From the NCBI RefSeq assembly GCF_007655135.1, contig NC_045129.1, positions 38,503,122 to 38,567,121 of the forward strand: DNA of 64,000 bases, read 5' to 3'. Below the pieces are notes generated by a model. That model saw only the letters and a program-made list of their open reading frames with translations, was not told the DNA's origin and ran no database searches. Positions 1 through 11,678 of the stretch are shown here, one piece after another; position 1 is the first letter of the stretch; each line of letters begins with the position of its first letter. The stretch comes from Punica granatum (lineage: Eukaryota; Streptophyta; Magnoliopsida; Myrtales; Lythraceae). The position numbers were made by a program, and so were the translations under genes.

Positions 1-31
1 TCCCTGTGATGCCCGATCACCTACTCCTCAA

Positions 32-790
32 TTACCATAACCTCGGCCCCGAGCCTGATCTTCTGATCCCAACCGAGCAAGCGGAAATCCTGTAGGTTCT
101 ACTCCCTCGAGTGAGAGATATATAAGGAGAAAGGCAGGCAGGCAGGATCGTGGGTTCCGGTGAGCTCTGCTGCCGACAGGCTGAATCAATCAACGTAGTG
201 GAATCACATTCGACATTGAAAGCTCTTGAAGCAGCGTTTGAGAGGACGATCTCTGTTCCTTGACGATGTACGTGGCGTTGCAGGGAAGCCAACAGACGTT
301 GCGTACAGAACACACACACAGAGAGAGCGAGAGAGAGGGCGATGTGAACGTGGAGCGGGTGTTGCTGTCCAACATTTCCACGTGGCTTTTGTTTTAGGAT
401 CAGATTGGATAAGTACATATTCATGATGATGTCTGCGGAACTGTCCCTTTCTTTCTTCATTATTATCTGAAGAAGACGGGAGGAATAGAGGAAGGCCAGT
501 ACAGTAACTAACACGATCCACTGCCGACATGCTACGAATCCCCGATTGATTGCACTGCTCGGCTCGGTATTGCAAGTCTCCTGTCCAACCCGTAGGTTGG
601 ACTCTTCACATTCGGTTGCAACATCACTTCTTTCCATGAAATGTAGGTCCCTGGCGTACCTCCTGATATTATGTCCGGCGCTCTGATGAATGGGAATGCA
701 ACAGATCTTCGATCCATTGCGATAGAAGCTACACGGGGCTTCTAACCTTTTTCTGTGACCGTACACTCCCTTCGCATAACTCGGACACAT
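32..790 (-). CDS. Unidentified open reading frame with one hydrophobic segment
   Basis: This frame is open for 252 codons from an ATG at 790 down to 32. I do not recognise the product. The first ~85 residues are Cys-rich and have a normal amino-acid mix. They are followed near residues 90-110 by a hydrophobic stretch (WIVLVTVLAFLYSS) that could span a membrane. The later part reads across a CT/GA-rich tract (about 312-335) and looks less like protein, so the true coding part may end by splicing near residue 105. Just upstream of the ATG (about 791-800) the minus strand has a fair acceptor (TTTATACAG), so 790 may lie inside an exon rather than at the translation start. It lies ~330 bp downstream of the ACR9 stop on the same strand, which is tight. 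It could be a real small membrane protein gene, a 3' exon, or chance. The region 791-1120 has no other feature I can support. Confidence 0.25.
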   Translation of the reverse strand: MCPSYAKGVYGHRKRLEAPCSFYRNGSKICCIPIHQSAGHNIRRYARDLHFMERSDVATECEESNLRVGQETCNTEPSSAINRGFVACRQWIVLVTVLAFLYSSRLLQIIMKKERDSSADIIMNMYLSNLILKQKPRGNVGQQHPLHVHIALSLALSVCVFCTQRLLASLQRHVHRQGTEIVLSNAASRAFNVECDSTTLIDSACRQQSSPEPTILPACLSPYISLTRGSRTYRISACSVGIRRSGSGPRLW

Positions 791-1120
791 CTCTGTATAA
801 ACTAGTTGAGCTTCCTTTCGTTGAAACTGAACAGAATCATGAACGAAAAAGGTCGCCCGAATTCACCATATCCACTTTCGATCTTCTCTGTGTTTTGCTC
901 CAATGCGCAGCAATGAAATGAAGAGAGAATGGCACAACACAGTCGCATTACAATACTCTCTTCTCATACAGGAAACGGTTCGGAAACAGGAATTGCAAAC
1001 AGAGAAACTCAGCACAAGGAGAAACCCGAACCACTATAAACTGTACAATCGAGTCAAACCCCCAATGCAAGGCATGCTAATTTTAGACACGGATTCGAGG
1101 CTCGAAGACTGAGAATTCAG

Positions 1121-4103
1121 TCACCAGCCCATCAACGCTCGTCGCACTCTGTCTGCAATCTGATTTCGGGCTGCAGTCCTCATCAACTGATATGCGCAAT
1201 TCTCATCCAGGAGGAATCTGTAAACCTCCCATTCACGATCTGATGTCGAATGTCTTCCAATTTCCGCCTAGTGAATGGAACACAGAGTTACCAGTGAGAG
1301 TTCAACTTGGTTAACTTGCACAGAATATAACTGTGTTAACCAGCAAAAACTTAGCAATGCTTCTTGTTTGGTTCAGTAAATTCTTCATAAATTTTGACAG
1401 ATTCAGTAACACTATGATAGTCTCAGTCATAAGTGGTTGATCGGTCTACAGTCCAATTAATCAATGACTGTGACAGTTTCTTACCGAGAAAATGCAGATG
1501 CCAAGAATCTTGAGAGCAAGGGTTACATCATAGAAAACTCGCGGTCTTCCCTTCCCAGATAACTCGACAGGGTTAGCAACTAAAAGCTCGGTATCAGGAC
1601 CTCTATTTGAGATGATGACACGCAGAGGATGAAGCATTTCCAATTTCAGACGAGCACTTAGTGCACTCTGCTTCTCCGTATCAAGAACTCTCTTTCCATC
1701 CTTTTGTTGAACAAAAAGATCCAGCTCGCGATAGCCTTTAGTACTTGAAGAAAACCGACCATAAGCTATCTGCACCGGCAAAAACACAGACGATTGCATA
1801 TCAGCAGACACTTCCAAGAGTTCCTTCGCAACACTAGATAAGGCTGTAGAAACATACAGACTTCTATAGAAACTAGACAAATACTGCTATCGGTCCCGAG
1901 GGAAGCATAGATATTAAACTAGCACTCACAATCTGTTTTGAATTGGATAGAGTTGTGAAGACGAGGAAATGTATAAAAGACAAACTCTTGTGAGATGAAG
2001 ATTGAAGATTACCTGGATGTTGCAGTCTTTTAAAGTTCTCATGATGTCATAGAGGAGGCCCTTATGATCCACACAGTGTATTTGCAGTAAAGTATGAGCA
2101 GGACTCAAGGAATTGTCCATCGTGATACTAGTCTTCTTCAGTTTAGTCAAATCTGGGCTTAGAGCTTGTGACCGAACTTCGTTATCCAGCAGTTCACATC
2201 TGAAAAGCTCTTCAGCAACCATAGGAGAAAGAGAGGAGATACCCTGATGGCTCTCATATTCAGGCCCAACCAATTGAAGTTCACAGCTGATACAGGATTC
2301 ACCTAAAACAGCATGCAACTGCTCAAATGTCTCATTCTGACGTTTTTTCGTATGTAGGAGGTCCCTGAACAAAACTCTTAACATCAGTATCACGCACCAA
2401 CAGTCAATATATTAACCTTCAACCTCAAGATATCAACAGGATATCACTTTAGGAATAGATAACTGATCCTGAATGTAATATGTATCTCATATTACTGGAA
2501 ATTTATATATATTTTTCACTGCGAACTGCAAAGGAAGGAAAAATTTAGAGCTTACAGGTTATCTGTGATGAAGAAGAGATCCAAGACTCTCCCATCTGGG
2601 GTTGTCGTCACTTTAACTCTTTGGATTGTGAGCTCAAGCTCGCAGAGAACTTGAGTAACATCTGAAAATGCACCAAAAGTTTTAAAATACCAGCTGGAAA
2701 ACAGAAAGCAAACATATGAATACTGCAACATCGTATCTGCTTTTACCATGTAACAACTCCTTCCTATCCAGACAGAGAAACTTCAACAGATAAACTGGTG
2801 ATGGCGAGGAGTTTGCCGGTCGCTGTTTGAGGTAAAAGGCTACTGAACATGATGATGGGCATACAGATAAAAGGCGGCTCTTCAGATTCGACCATCTCAC
2901 TATAAGTGAACTAGAATGAGGAAGCACCCATAACACAATATAGCACCATATTCCATCAGTCGAAACATCTGCAACCAGAAACAGCATGTCCACATAAACC
3001 CATAAATTCAATAAACCTCTTTTACCTAAAAGAAATATGTATAAATTCATGAATTCTACTGCATCAATACAAATGAAGGCAGAAATCTTAATCCTTTCTT
3101 CTTGCCAAATAAAAAAAAAAAATAGAGATAGCAAACAGAACCAATTGCGGTTGCTCCTTGCGACTGATACTTATATCTCTCAGTCTCTGACCTTCCTACT
3201 CATTCCCTCTATAAATCAGGATTCATGACCATCACAATTATCTTACTTGATCAGTCCCAGACATTACAGAAATTATACCCAGTTGAATCTAAGATACAAG
3301 ATTACCCAAAAGAGACCTGATACAGAAGATAATATATAACCACAAGCCCCTCACGACAAATCTCCATGAATGAAAAATCATTTGCCTCATGGATCCAGTA
3401 ACTGGTATAAATGGCACAAGAAAGGCGCTAAAGAATCTCCCAGACGCGAGACAAGAAATATACAAAAAAGAAATCAAAATTTTCCAGAAGATTATCCGCC
3501 GGCATCATTCCCCAACATAGACAGATACATGAACACCAGAGTTTCTGAACTACAGTTGACCCGAACAGTTCATCAGAGCTGTCGCCTTTTACATTTCTGC
3601 TTACCCAACACACTTTTAGCTACTTATCACGCAAAACAATTTTAACGTGAAAAGGCACAATTTTCTTTCATTCATCAAGTCACCGGACACAAACCTGTAC
3701 CGCAATATGATACATATTCAACAATGGTAAAGATTAACGACCTCTTGACATGAAAGTAGAACATGCAACAACAGTCGCCAGATATCGCAGTGTTTGAAAA
3801 ATCATGCAATTTGGGCGAAAATGTAAAATGTGGGAGAGTTTATCTAATTTCTACGAGACCTGCACGAGAATACAAATGGACCGGCTTCCAGAAGCAACAG
3901 AGATATGGCGCCAAGCTTCAATTGAGCTAAGAAATAATATCGACGGTACCTCCTTTATCGATGTAGAGCCCGAAATCGAGAATCGTCCGGCAGATATCGC
4001 AGCCCAGGCCGGTCTTGTCGGGGCAATTCACGGTGATGACGTACGGCTCACCGGCCTTCCTCGGCTTCTGTATCTGGATAACGTCGTCTCCGGGAACTCC
4101 CAT
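1121..4103 (-). CDS. ACR9: ACT domain-repeat protein, ACR9 type
   Basis: Six exons join into 421 codons: 3950-4103, 2747-2968, 2556-2661, 2013-2364, 1485-1769 and 1121-1267. All introns are GT-AG and the phases agree. The protein starts MGVPGDDVIQIQKPRKAGEP and ends RRALMGW. ACT-like units lie around residues 21-100 (NCPDKTGLGCDICR), 115-180 (CLDRKELLHDVTQVLCELE), 245-325 (CVDHKGLLYDIMRTLKDCNI) and a C-terminal one with NRGPDTELLVANPVELSGKG. Plant ACR proteins are ACT-repeat proteins without an enzyme domain, thought to sense amino acids such as glutamine in cytosol or nucleus. From memory the C-terminus agrees better with Arabidopsis ACR9 than with ACR10. The 5' leader carries a (CT)n tract about 150 nt upstream of the ATG. 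The family and exon joins are secure; paralogue choice is from recall. Confidence 0.93.
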
Positions 4104-4253
4104 CGTGGCTGCAAATCAGGAGCCGCGCGAAAGAACTCCTCCAGTGGGAAAAATGGTGTCAGTCAGGCCTTCGGCTCCGGGAGCCGGCCGGCTGGGGATT
4201 CTGTCCGTTCTTTCGTCGAGGCTTCTTCTACGCCCTTCAACGACAATCTAGAA

Positions 4254-4275
4254 AGAGAGAGAGAGAGAGAGAGAG
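4254..4275. repeat. (GA)n microsatellite in ACR9 leader
   Basis: An uninterrupted GA run lies about 150 nt upstream of the ACR9 ATG and reads (CT)n on the sense strand of that gene. Similar tracts sit in front of H4 and PUB13 in this window. Confidence 0.9.
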
Positions 4276-4708
4276 CGACAAGAGCTGGAGGTGAGACGGA
4301 GGTGTCTGGTTTGCTGTGGTAAGGTGACAGAGGAGGGAGCAACGGTGGAATCAGGCAAGGCACCACGTCAGCAATCGGAGGGCAGTGATTTGCACGCGTG
4401 GATATATATTTATGGTTTAAGACAATTCCCTATTTCGTCTCTTTTTCTTTTTCTTTTGCCCTTTTTTTCTTGGAATAAAATATCATTTTTAAATTAATAC
4501 GGTCTAATATTAATATTATGCTTTATGTATACCACCAATCGAAGTGACAATGAGTCCTTCTGAATAATTTTTTGAAAAAATACATGCCGACTTAAAGGCA
4601 AATTGAATAATTTTGATAGGATGGAAAAAAGAAAACTGAATAAATAAATGAAAATAACCAAAATAAAAAAGGTGTTTTGTCTTCTCGAATCAAGAGGGGA
4701 GATTCTAA

Positions 4709-4946
4709 GGCCCCGTTTGGATTCACAGTGCATTAATTTTAACTTTAACTTTAACTCAACACACTACACAACAAAAATACACATTTCACAATTCAAAAAT
4801 TTTAACTTTACTTTAACTCAACACACTACAAAACAAAAACACACGTTTTCCAAGTCAAATTTATAATCACATCTCATTTGTCATTTTTCACAATTAAAAT
4901 CAAAATCAAAATCAAAGTAACTTTAACTCTGAATCCAAACGACCCC
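4709..4946. mobile_element. Small non-autonomous inverted-repeat element (MITE), copy 1
   Basis: The element begins GGCCCCGTTTGGATTC and ends with its near-exact inverse GAATCCAAACGACCCC. It is flanked on both sides by TAA (4706-4708 and 4947-4949). The interior is about 240 bp of A/T-rich repeats of the ACTTTAACTTTAACTC type, with an internal near-duplication around 4735-4760 and 4800-4825. There is no coding capacity. A 3-bp TAA duplication fits the PIF/Harbinger (Tourist) group; that assignment is inference. Related copies lie at 17306, 26076 and 42844. Confidence 0.8.
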
Positions 4947-4949
4947 TAA

Positions 4950-6061
4950 AGTCCGTCGGGCAAATTGGAGGGATAGATAGAGACCCATAACCTAACTCCT
5001 AACAATCACACTGCCACCCTTGTTATAAGACCGAAGCGAATAGTACACACCACGACCACACATTTCATCGATACAAAAAATAACACAACTTTTCCTTAAG
5101 TGAAGGAGAACGAGACTAAAGCTCAAGAAGAAGAAAATTACTGGATAAGAAACACGTTCATTTCCTCAATCAAAGTCATCCACTTTCTTTCTTCCCCGTC
5201 ACGCCTCATCACCCAATTCCATCATGTCTTCACACAATTTTCCCCTGATATTCCCTTCACCATATGCTCCTTACCAATTTCTTATATTAGATTTATTTAC
5301 AAAATCAAATTTAACTTAATTTTACATTACTTTTGCCTTAATATTATCTTAATTTAATAACATGATCAATACTTTTTTTTATTTTTTTCAAAGTCTCTCA
5401 TACTTTTTATTATATATTAATACAGTTAATTTTTTACTATTAATTTCTCTCAGTTATTCAATATATTTTTTTCTCAATTTTAATAATTTTTCCTCAATTC
5501 AACATAATAATTATTTTTTTATTTTCTTCTTCGAATATTCTTACGTATTTTTTCCAACTACTTTTATCACCATCTCCTAAATCAAATTAAATCAAATTTA
5601 ACTTCAATTAAATCAAACTTAACTTCATTCCTTATCAAACGCAATGCTAATCATTTTTCGAGGGGTTAATCAGAGTTCAATTGAGGGTCCCCGAAATCCT
5701 AATCCTAATTAGCTTAGTTGAGGGCGCCACCGGAATCCTAATCCTAATTAGCATGAAGCTAAATGGCCGTATAAGACAGGATGCAATAACCATCATTAAC
5801 AGATTAATTTAATCTCGAAGAGCTCTTCAGCTGATTCATATCGACTTTAAATTGCTTTATGTGGGGCCTTTCAACGATTCAAGGGGGTCCCGTCAGGTAG
5901 GAAAGCGGTCCCCACATGTCTCCTCCGGGACAAAGACATCCTCAGTACAGTAAACCACATACCATCGTAATCATTGCCGATGAGGACAAGATGCCATTTG
6001 GTGTCTCATCCCTTCTAGATAGCCGAGCAATACAAGCCATATAATATATAATACAAATTAA

Positions 6062-6099
<38 letters not shown>

Positions 6100-6611
6100 G
6101 GTAGAAGACATCAATCGGGAAGAACTTATTGGGCCGATCTTATCTACACCAGCCTACTCGGACTGGGCCGATCTATTCCAGATCATCCCACCAAGGCACT
6201 GGGCCGAACTTATTGGGCCGATACATGGCATGGGCTCAACTGCATGGGCATGCCGAAGGAAATTGGCCTCAAAGTTGGTTTAAAGTACAGATGTGCCACC
6301 TACCAGATATGTCGACTAGAGACTCGGCATGCTGTTTCGGCCTAGAACAGTGAGTTTGAATTTCCCAGCAGCCGAACGAAGAACATATCGGAAAGGCAAG
6401 AACAAGAGAATGGAACCGTGATGACAACCATCAGGAGCAGAAATCATGCAGAAATCGAATTCCATTGCTGCAGATATCAAACTAAGCTACAGAAACAGAA
6501 AATCCACATTCACTGAAGCACGAAGCTACACAGATCTAGAGCTAAGATCTACAATCACATTAGCAGAAAGAAGCGAAAGCCTATCCTTGAAACCCTAACT
6601 CGATCAGCAAT
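4950..6611. other. Intergenic spacer between ACR9 and H4, no gene seen
   Basis: This spacer is AT-rich, with poly-T stretches around 5370-5560 that give only low-complexity open frames. Two near-identical segments containing AATCCTAATCCTAATTAGC (near 5694 and 5735) form a short direct repeat. A (TA)n run lies at 6069-6096, followed by a GGGCCGA-repeating stretch at 6130-6225. The last ~250 bp before 6612 is probably the H4 3' UTR. I could support no coding exon here. Confidence 0.6.
6069..6096. repeat. (TA)n microsatellite
   Basis: A pure TA dinucleotide run of about 14 units in the ACR9-H4 spacer. Confidence 0.9.
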
Positions 6612-7226
<615 letters not shown>

Positions 7227-7559
7227 GTGCTTTTGTCTCGTTCAAATAACTTTAGTGTGACCACATCATCAGATAATTTCAATTTGACCCTAACATTTTT
7301 TATGTTTGGGTCAATGGGACCAATACAATTGGCAATTTCTCCATTTACCTCTCAATTTTGGCAATAAAATTTTGGTAATTTTACATACCTTTTTTAAAAT
7401 CAATTTTATATATTTCTCTATTTTGGTGAATTTGGGACCGAAGCCCAAAGCAATTTTATATACCTTTGTATTGTAAGATATAGACACTTTAGAGGGATGA
7501 CATTGAAAAACGCCTTAATTATATAAACGAACATCTGAGTGTGCTAACTCCAGCTGCTT

Positions 7560-8969
7560 CTTGGCTCACCATGACGGACTCCAAAGGGAAAGATTCCTAC
7601 TCTTCTTCCCAACAACACTAGGCTCACATATCTCCTTTGGGGGAAAAATTTCGGGTAGTCGAAGCACCATCTTATTGCGTGATAACAAATTCAAGCTAAC
7701 GAAATTCACATGGCCGAGCTTTTCTGTCATAGCCACGAGGAGTCTTGCACCGAAGCATTGAAACACGAGGCAGATACTTAATATGCAAAGGAAAAAGATG
7801 ATTGCCAGTCATTTTCACCTTTGCAATCAAGCCTCACTTGCTGTCCCGAATCGTACAGAGCCCATCCTTGATCTCCATGTGATAGCCACGCTTGGATAAT
7901 TGTCCCATGCTCAAGAGATTCTATTGAAGACTAGGAACATAATACACGACAGAGATGCATTGATCCCACCCATCCTTCGCTTTGATGTTGATCGTTACCT
8001 TCCCCATGATAGGAACCTTCGAATTGTTCCCGAATTTGACTTCCAAACAGAAGCTACTATCAAGTTCGATAATAGCTCCTTCACACCACACATGTGATTA
8101 CTGTAGCCCGTATCCAAGTACCAAATAATTTTTTGGTTCTCCACAGCTACATCACACGTGAACAACAAGGCTTTGTCAACCTTGTCATCCCTATCACAGG
8201 AGCTCGCAACCTTGGCTTGTACATTCAAACCTTCCGCCTTCTTGTTGTGACACTCCCCTTTGAAGAGTCCGAACTGTTTATACTTGTAACACTGAACATG
8301 CGACTTGTCCTTTCGTTGTCTAGAACTCTTTTCTTACCCCCCTTTCTCTTTCTTCAGACTACAAGAAACCTTCTTCTCATCCCGCAACTCCAACTAGCAC
8401 CGTAAAGTCTCCTCCACCATCTTGCTCTTCTCCTTGAGCCGCTGCTCGTGGACTTGCAACGAGCCCATCAACTTATCAACCGTCGTGGTGGAAAGATCTC
8501 GAGACTCCTCAATAGACGTCACGATGTACTCGAACTGCAACGTTGATGTTCGGATAATCTTCTCGACAATCTTTTGGTCTGTGATAGTCTCACCATCGGC
8601 CTTCATTTGATTGACGAGGGGCAACATCCGTGAGAAATAGTTAGAAATCGACTCGGACTTCTCCATTTGAAAAAGCTCGAACTGTCGATGGAGAGTTTAT
8701 ACACCTTTGCATGCCGTGACAAGAGAATCCCACGCCTCCTTTGCTGTCTTCGCATTTGCCATCTTCTCGAAAATAGAAGAGTCCACCGCTTGAAAGATGT
8801 AAAAGAGAGCCTTATGATATTTTCTTACGGTTATCCTTTAATGTCTTCTGCTCTTCCGGTGTCAAATTTGCCATTGCCGCTTGCTCCTCGAACCCATCCT
8901 CGATGATCTCCGTCAGCTCCTCGAATCCGAATAGTACATGAGACGCGGAGATACTTGTTAGTCACCATC
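7560..8969 (-). mobile_element. Truncated, inactivated Ty1/copia gag-protease relic
   Basis: Read on the minus strand, this is the 5' half of a copia polyprotein. Around 8700-8800 is a gag stretch reading QAVDSSIFEKMANAKTAKEA, then SESISNYFSRMLPLVNQMKA (gag UBN2 type, 8394-8666). A damaged CCHC knuckle follows (~8230-8290) with Cys-to-Tyr and His-to-Leu changes. The protease core has an intact catalytic DTG in WYLDTGYSNHMCG (~8095-8130). The GAG-pre-integrase part ends near 7560 (NLLSMGQLSKRGY, then GHVNFVSLNLLS). There are in-frame stops (for example TAG near 7910 inside YYVPSLQ*NLLSMG, and TAA near 8697) and frame jumps. Integrase, RT, RNase H and recognisable LTRs are absent. It lies ~640 bp upstream of the H4 ATG. 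It is a dead insertion. Confidence 0.88.
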
Positions 8970-11493
8970 TTATAAAAATAATAATAATTCTCATAAAATG
9001 ATATTATAGAAAAAATTTCGTTGACAAAAGAAAGAAAAACTGGAATGATGAAGAAAGAGGAGAGTTAAGTTAGAGGAAATCGATTTTAATTCATCCTCTT
9101 TAGTAAAGAATATCAGAAACATGAGACAGTAAAGCTATCAATCTCAAAAGAGCTTTTGGAGTTCCATAACTTCAGATGTTACAATGCACAGATTTTTAAA
9201 GAGGAATACTTTTTCTTGTATTAGTTTAGAGAAATGAAGACGGAGTACACATGCACCAACCTGTTGACCTATTATATCAAGTCCAGAAAGTACGTAGAAC
9301 TTGTAACCCGCATAGCATAATAAATAAAGAGAAAATAAAAACACATCATTTATCAAGAGAATTATCAAACGTAAACGGAAAGCTTAGGAGAAGGCTCTTT
9401 TACTTACATAAGATCCAAAAAGATAAGCTAAAAGAACCACCAAATAATTGGTAGAAAATTAAAAGCTGACTGGAGATGCCATTAGATATAAAATAAAGAT
9501 CCATTTGCCACCACAATGGAAACTTTGAGAAGATTTCAGATATCATTTATGAGGGTGAAAGGATGATCAACACTCAAACAAACACATCTAAAGTATTGAC
9601 ACCTCAAATCACAATTCTGCAAAATTTTGTAATCAATTACTTTGTCGAGATTCTACATTGTCTTTAAATTTCTGCCGGTATGCAAGGAAGCAGGTCCACA
9701 ATCTCTCTGTGAAGTTACTTGTTCTTTTTTTCGCTTTGATAAGGCACATTCTTGGGACTTACTGCATTGCAAGAAGCCATGAACACCATTTAGAGGAAAG
9801 TAAAATACACGATTCACAAGAATGTAACGAAAGAAAAAAGGTTCAGTCAATATGGATGTTCACCTTAAATGGCAAAAAATTATACATATATATACACACA
9901 AATAAATAAGAACAATAAATATATATAGAAGCAGCATAGCGTTGCAGAAGATATTCTATTGCCTTTAGAATTTGATTCCTTCAGCTTCCGAGGTCAATTC
10001 GGGCGAGCACCTTTGTATTTGAACTCTACTATGACAATGGCAAATTGCGTTGCCTTGCCAAATAATCCTACAAGGACCAATCTAACAAAGATGATTTACC
10101 TCTTGGAGGCACTGATCAAAGTCAAAACATCAATTTGTCATGCATTAAAAAGTGCACATTACAGTATAAAAGGCTTTTTCCATCCTGAGTTCTTGAACTT
10201 CTTTGTCTTTTACAGTATTTTCTTTCTAATGTTTTATATGGCTTAAAATGGGGAAGGCATGCGGACACATCATGTACCTGTAGACAAATTCCTAAATAAC
10301 GTCTTTTAAATCAAGATATGTTATCTATAATCTATAATCTATAGAAGAATAAATACACATCTTCAACCACCGGATACATGAGCTTCCTCATAATCGACCA
10401 AAAAACACATGCATCTTGATTAATATAATAAAAAATTATAGATCAAATAAAGAAAAGAAGAGAGAAAAAGAAAATGTCTCATTTGATATTGTATCTCCTG
10501 AAATATGTCTATCAATGAAAACAGAGTCTTCTTCAATGTTTTTTACATTTATTTTATAAGCTTTTCATGCTTTAGATCGTAAAAGATATATATGCTCCGT
10601 TTGGAAACGGAGTTCAATTTAACTTAAATTATCAAGCCGATATTAACCAATCAAGGCAAGATGCAGATTTGATCTAATTAAAGAAAATTCAACATGTTGG
10701 GTAGGACAATGCACTCTAAATTTTCATCCTCGAGTAATTATTAGACATGTAAAAGAATCTCTAACTGGTATATAATAATCCATATAAGTGCCTCAGCGTC
10801 TTGCCTAAATCTATACTTTGCACAATATACCTAGAAAGTGAGACCGTGAGAAGATATAACCTACATATGAATGATATGTCCTACTCACATATAAAAGAGA
10901 TATAATAATAACAAACTTTGTGTGGAATTGAAAATTTTGTGCCCTAAAGGGGACGACTGTGAGAAAGAAGGTGGAAGCAGCACCTGGAGCCACAAACACG
11001 CAGTGGAGATTGGCAAAGAGTAGCTCTCCTGCATCCATCGCATTTAAAATAGCAGGAGGTGGAAAAAGAGTCGAGGACCTGCGGAATATATATAGAGAAA
11101 TTGCATCAAGACAACAATGATGGTACAAAATCAAGGAATTTGGTCAGCTCATACAGAATTGGGATTCTAAAACGAAATATAGGAGCATGTAGATCAATAT
11201 GATCTCCCTGGGGGGGGGGGGGGGGGTTGGAAAAATCAATATTGGCAACTATCCACAAACAATTCAATAATAGTCGATCTGAGAAGATAAAGCAGAACAA
11301 TCCACAAGCATCATTCGATCTGAGAGGGCATGAGCATCACACTATATATTCTTGAAGTTAAGGAATAGGCAATTATCCACTATTTAGAACATCAGCATGA
11401 ATGGCGCCCAAAATCTGAGGAGATAGAGCAGAGGGTGTTGTTTGGTGCTTAGCAACGCATGTTCAACATAAGTTAGAGGCTGCCATGCAAGGC
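8970..11493. other. AT-rich intergenic stretch without a supported gene
   Basis: No exon here passes both a splice and a conservation test. Short open segments exist on the minus strand, such as one at 9250-9330 reading AGYKFYVLSGLDIIGQQ before a GTTGGT, but I cannot attach them to a family. They may be worn 3' parts of the APT pseudogene further right. A run of 17 G occurs at 11210-11226. A sequence resembling the end of the window's inverted-repeat family (CTCCGTTTGGAAACGGAG) sits near 10594. Confidence 0.5.
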
Positions 11494-11613
11494 TTACCTG
11501 ACCTCTCTGAGAACATGCAATAACTGGGCGTGTGCGACAGCAAGCCCAATTTCATAGGCAATTTCACGCAGGTTTGAAACACAAGAATGGAGATGAATGA
11601 CAGGAGTAAACAT
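11494..11613 (-). other. Unidentified 39-codon exon-like frame
   Basis: An ATG at 11613 opens a frame of 39 codons whose second half reads NLREIAYEIGLAVAHAQLLH. It is an amphipathic, helix-like composition unlike the low-complexity noise nearby. The sequence CAG|GTAAGC just before the stop could be a splice donor. It lies in the intron or 3' side of the degraded APT-like gene but does not match the APT protein. I do not recognise it. It could be an exon of another decayed gene or chance. Confidence 0.2.
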
Positions 11614-11678
11614 AGGTCTTCCATGTAAAATGTGTTATAAACCAAAGGTACGTATGAGGAATTTATAGCAGAACTCAC

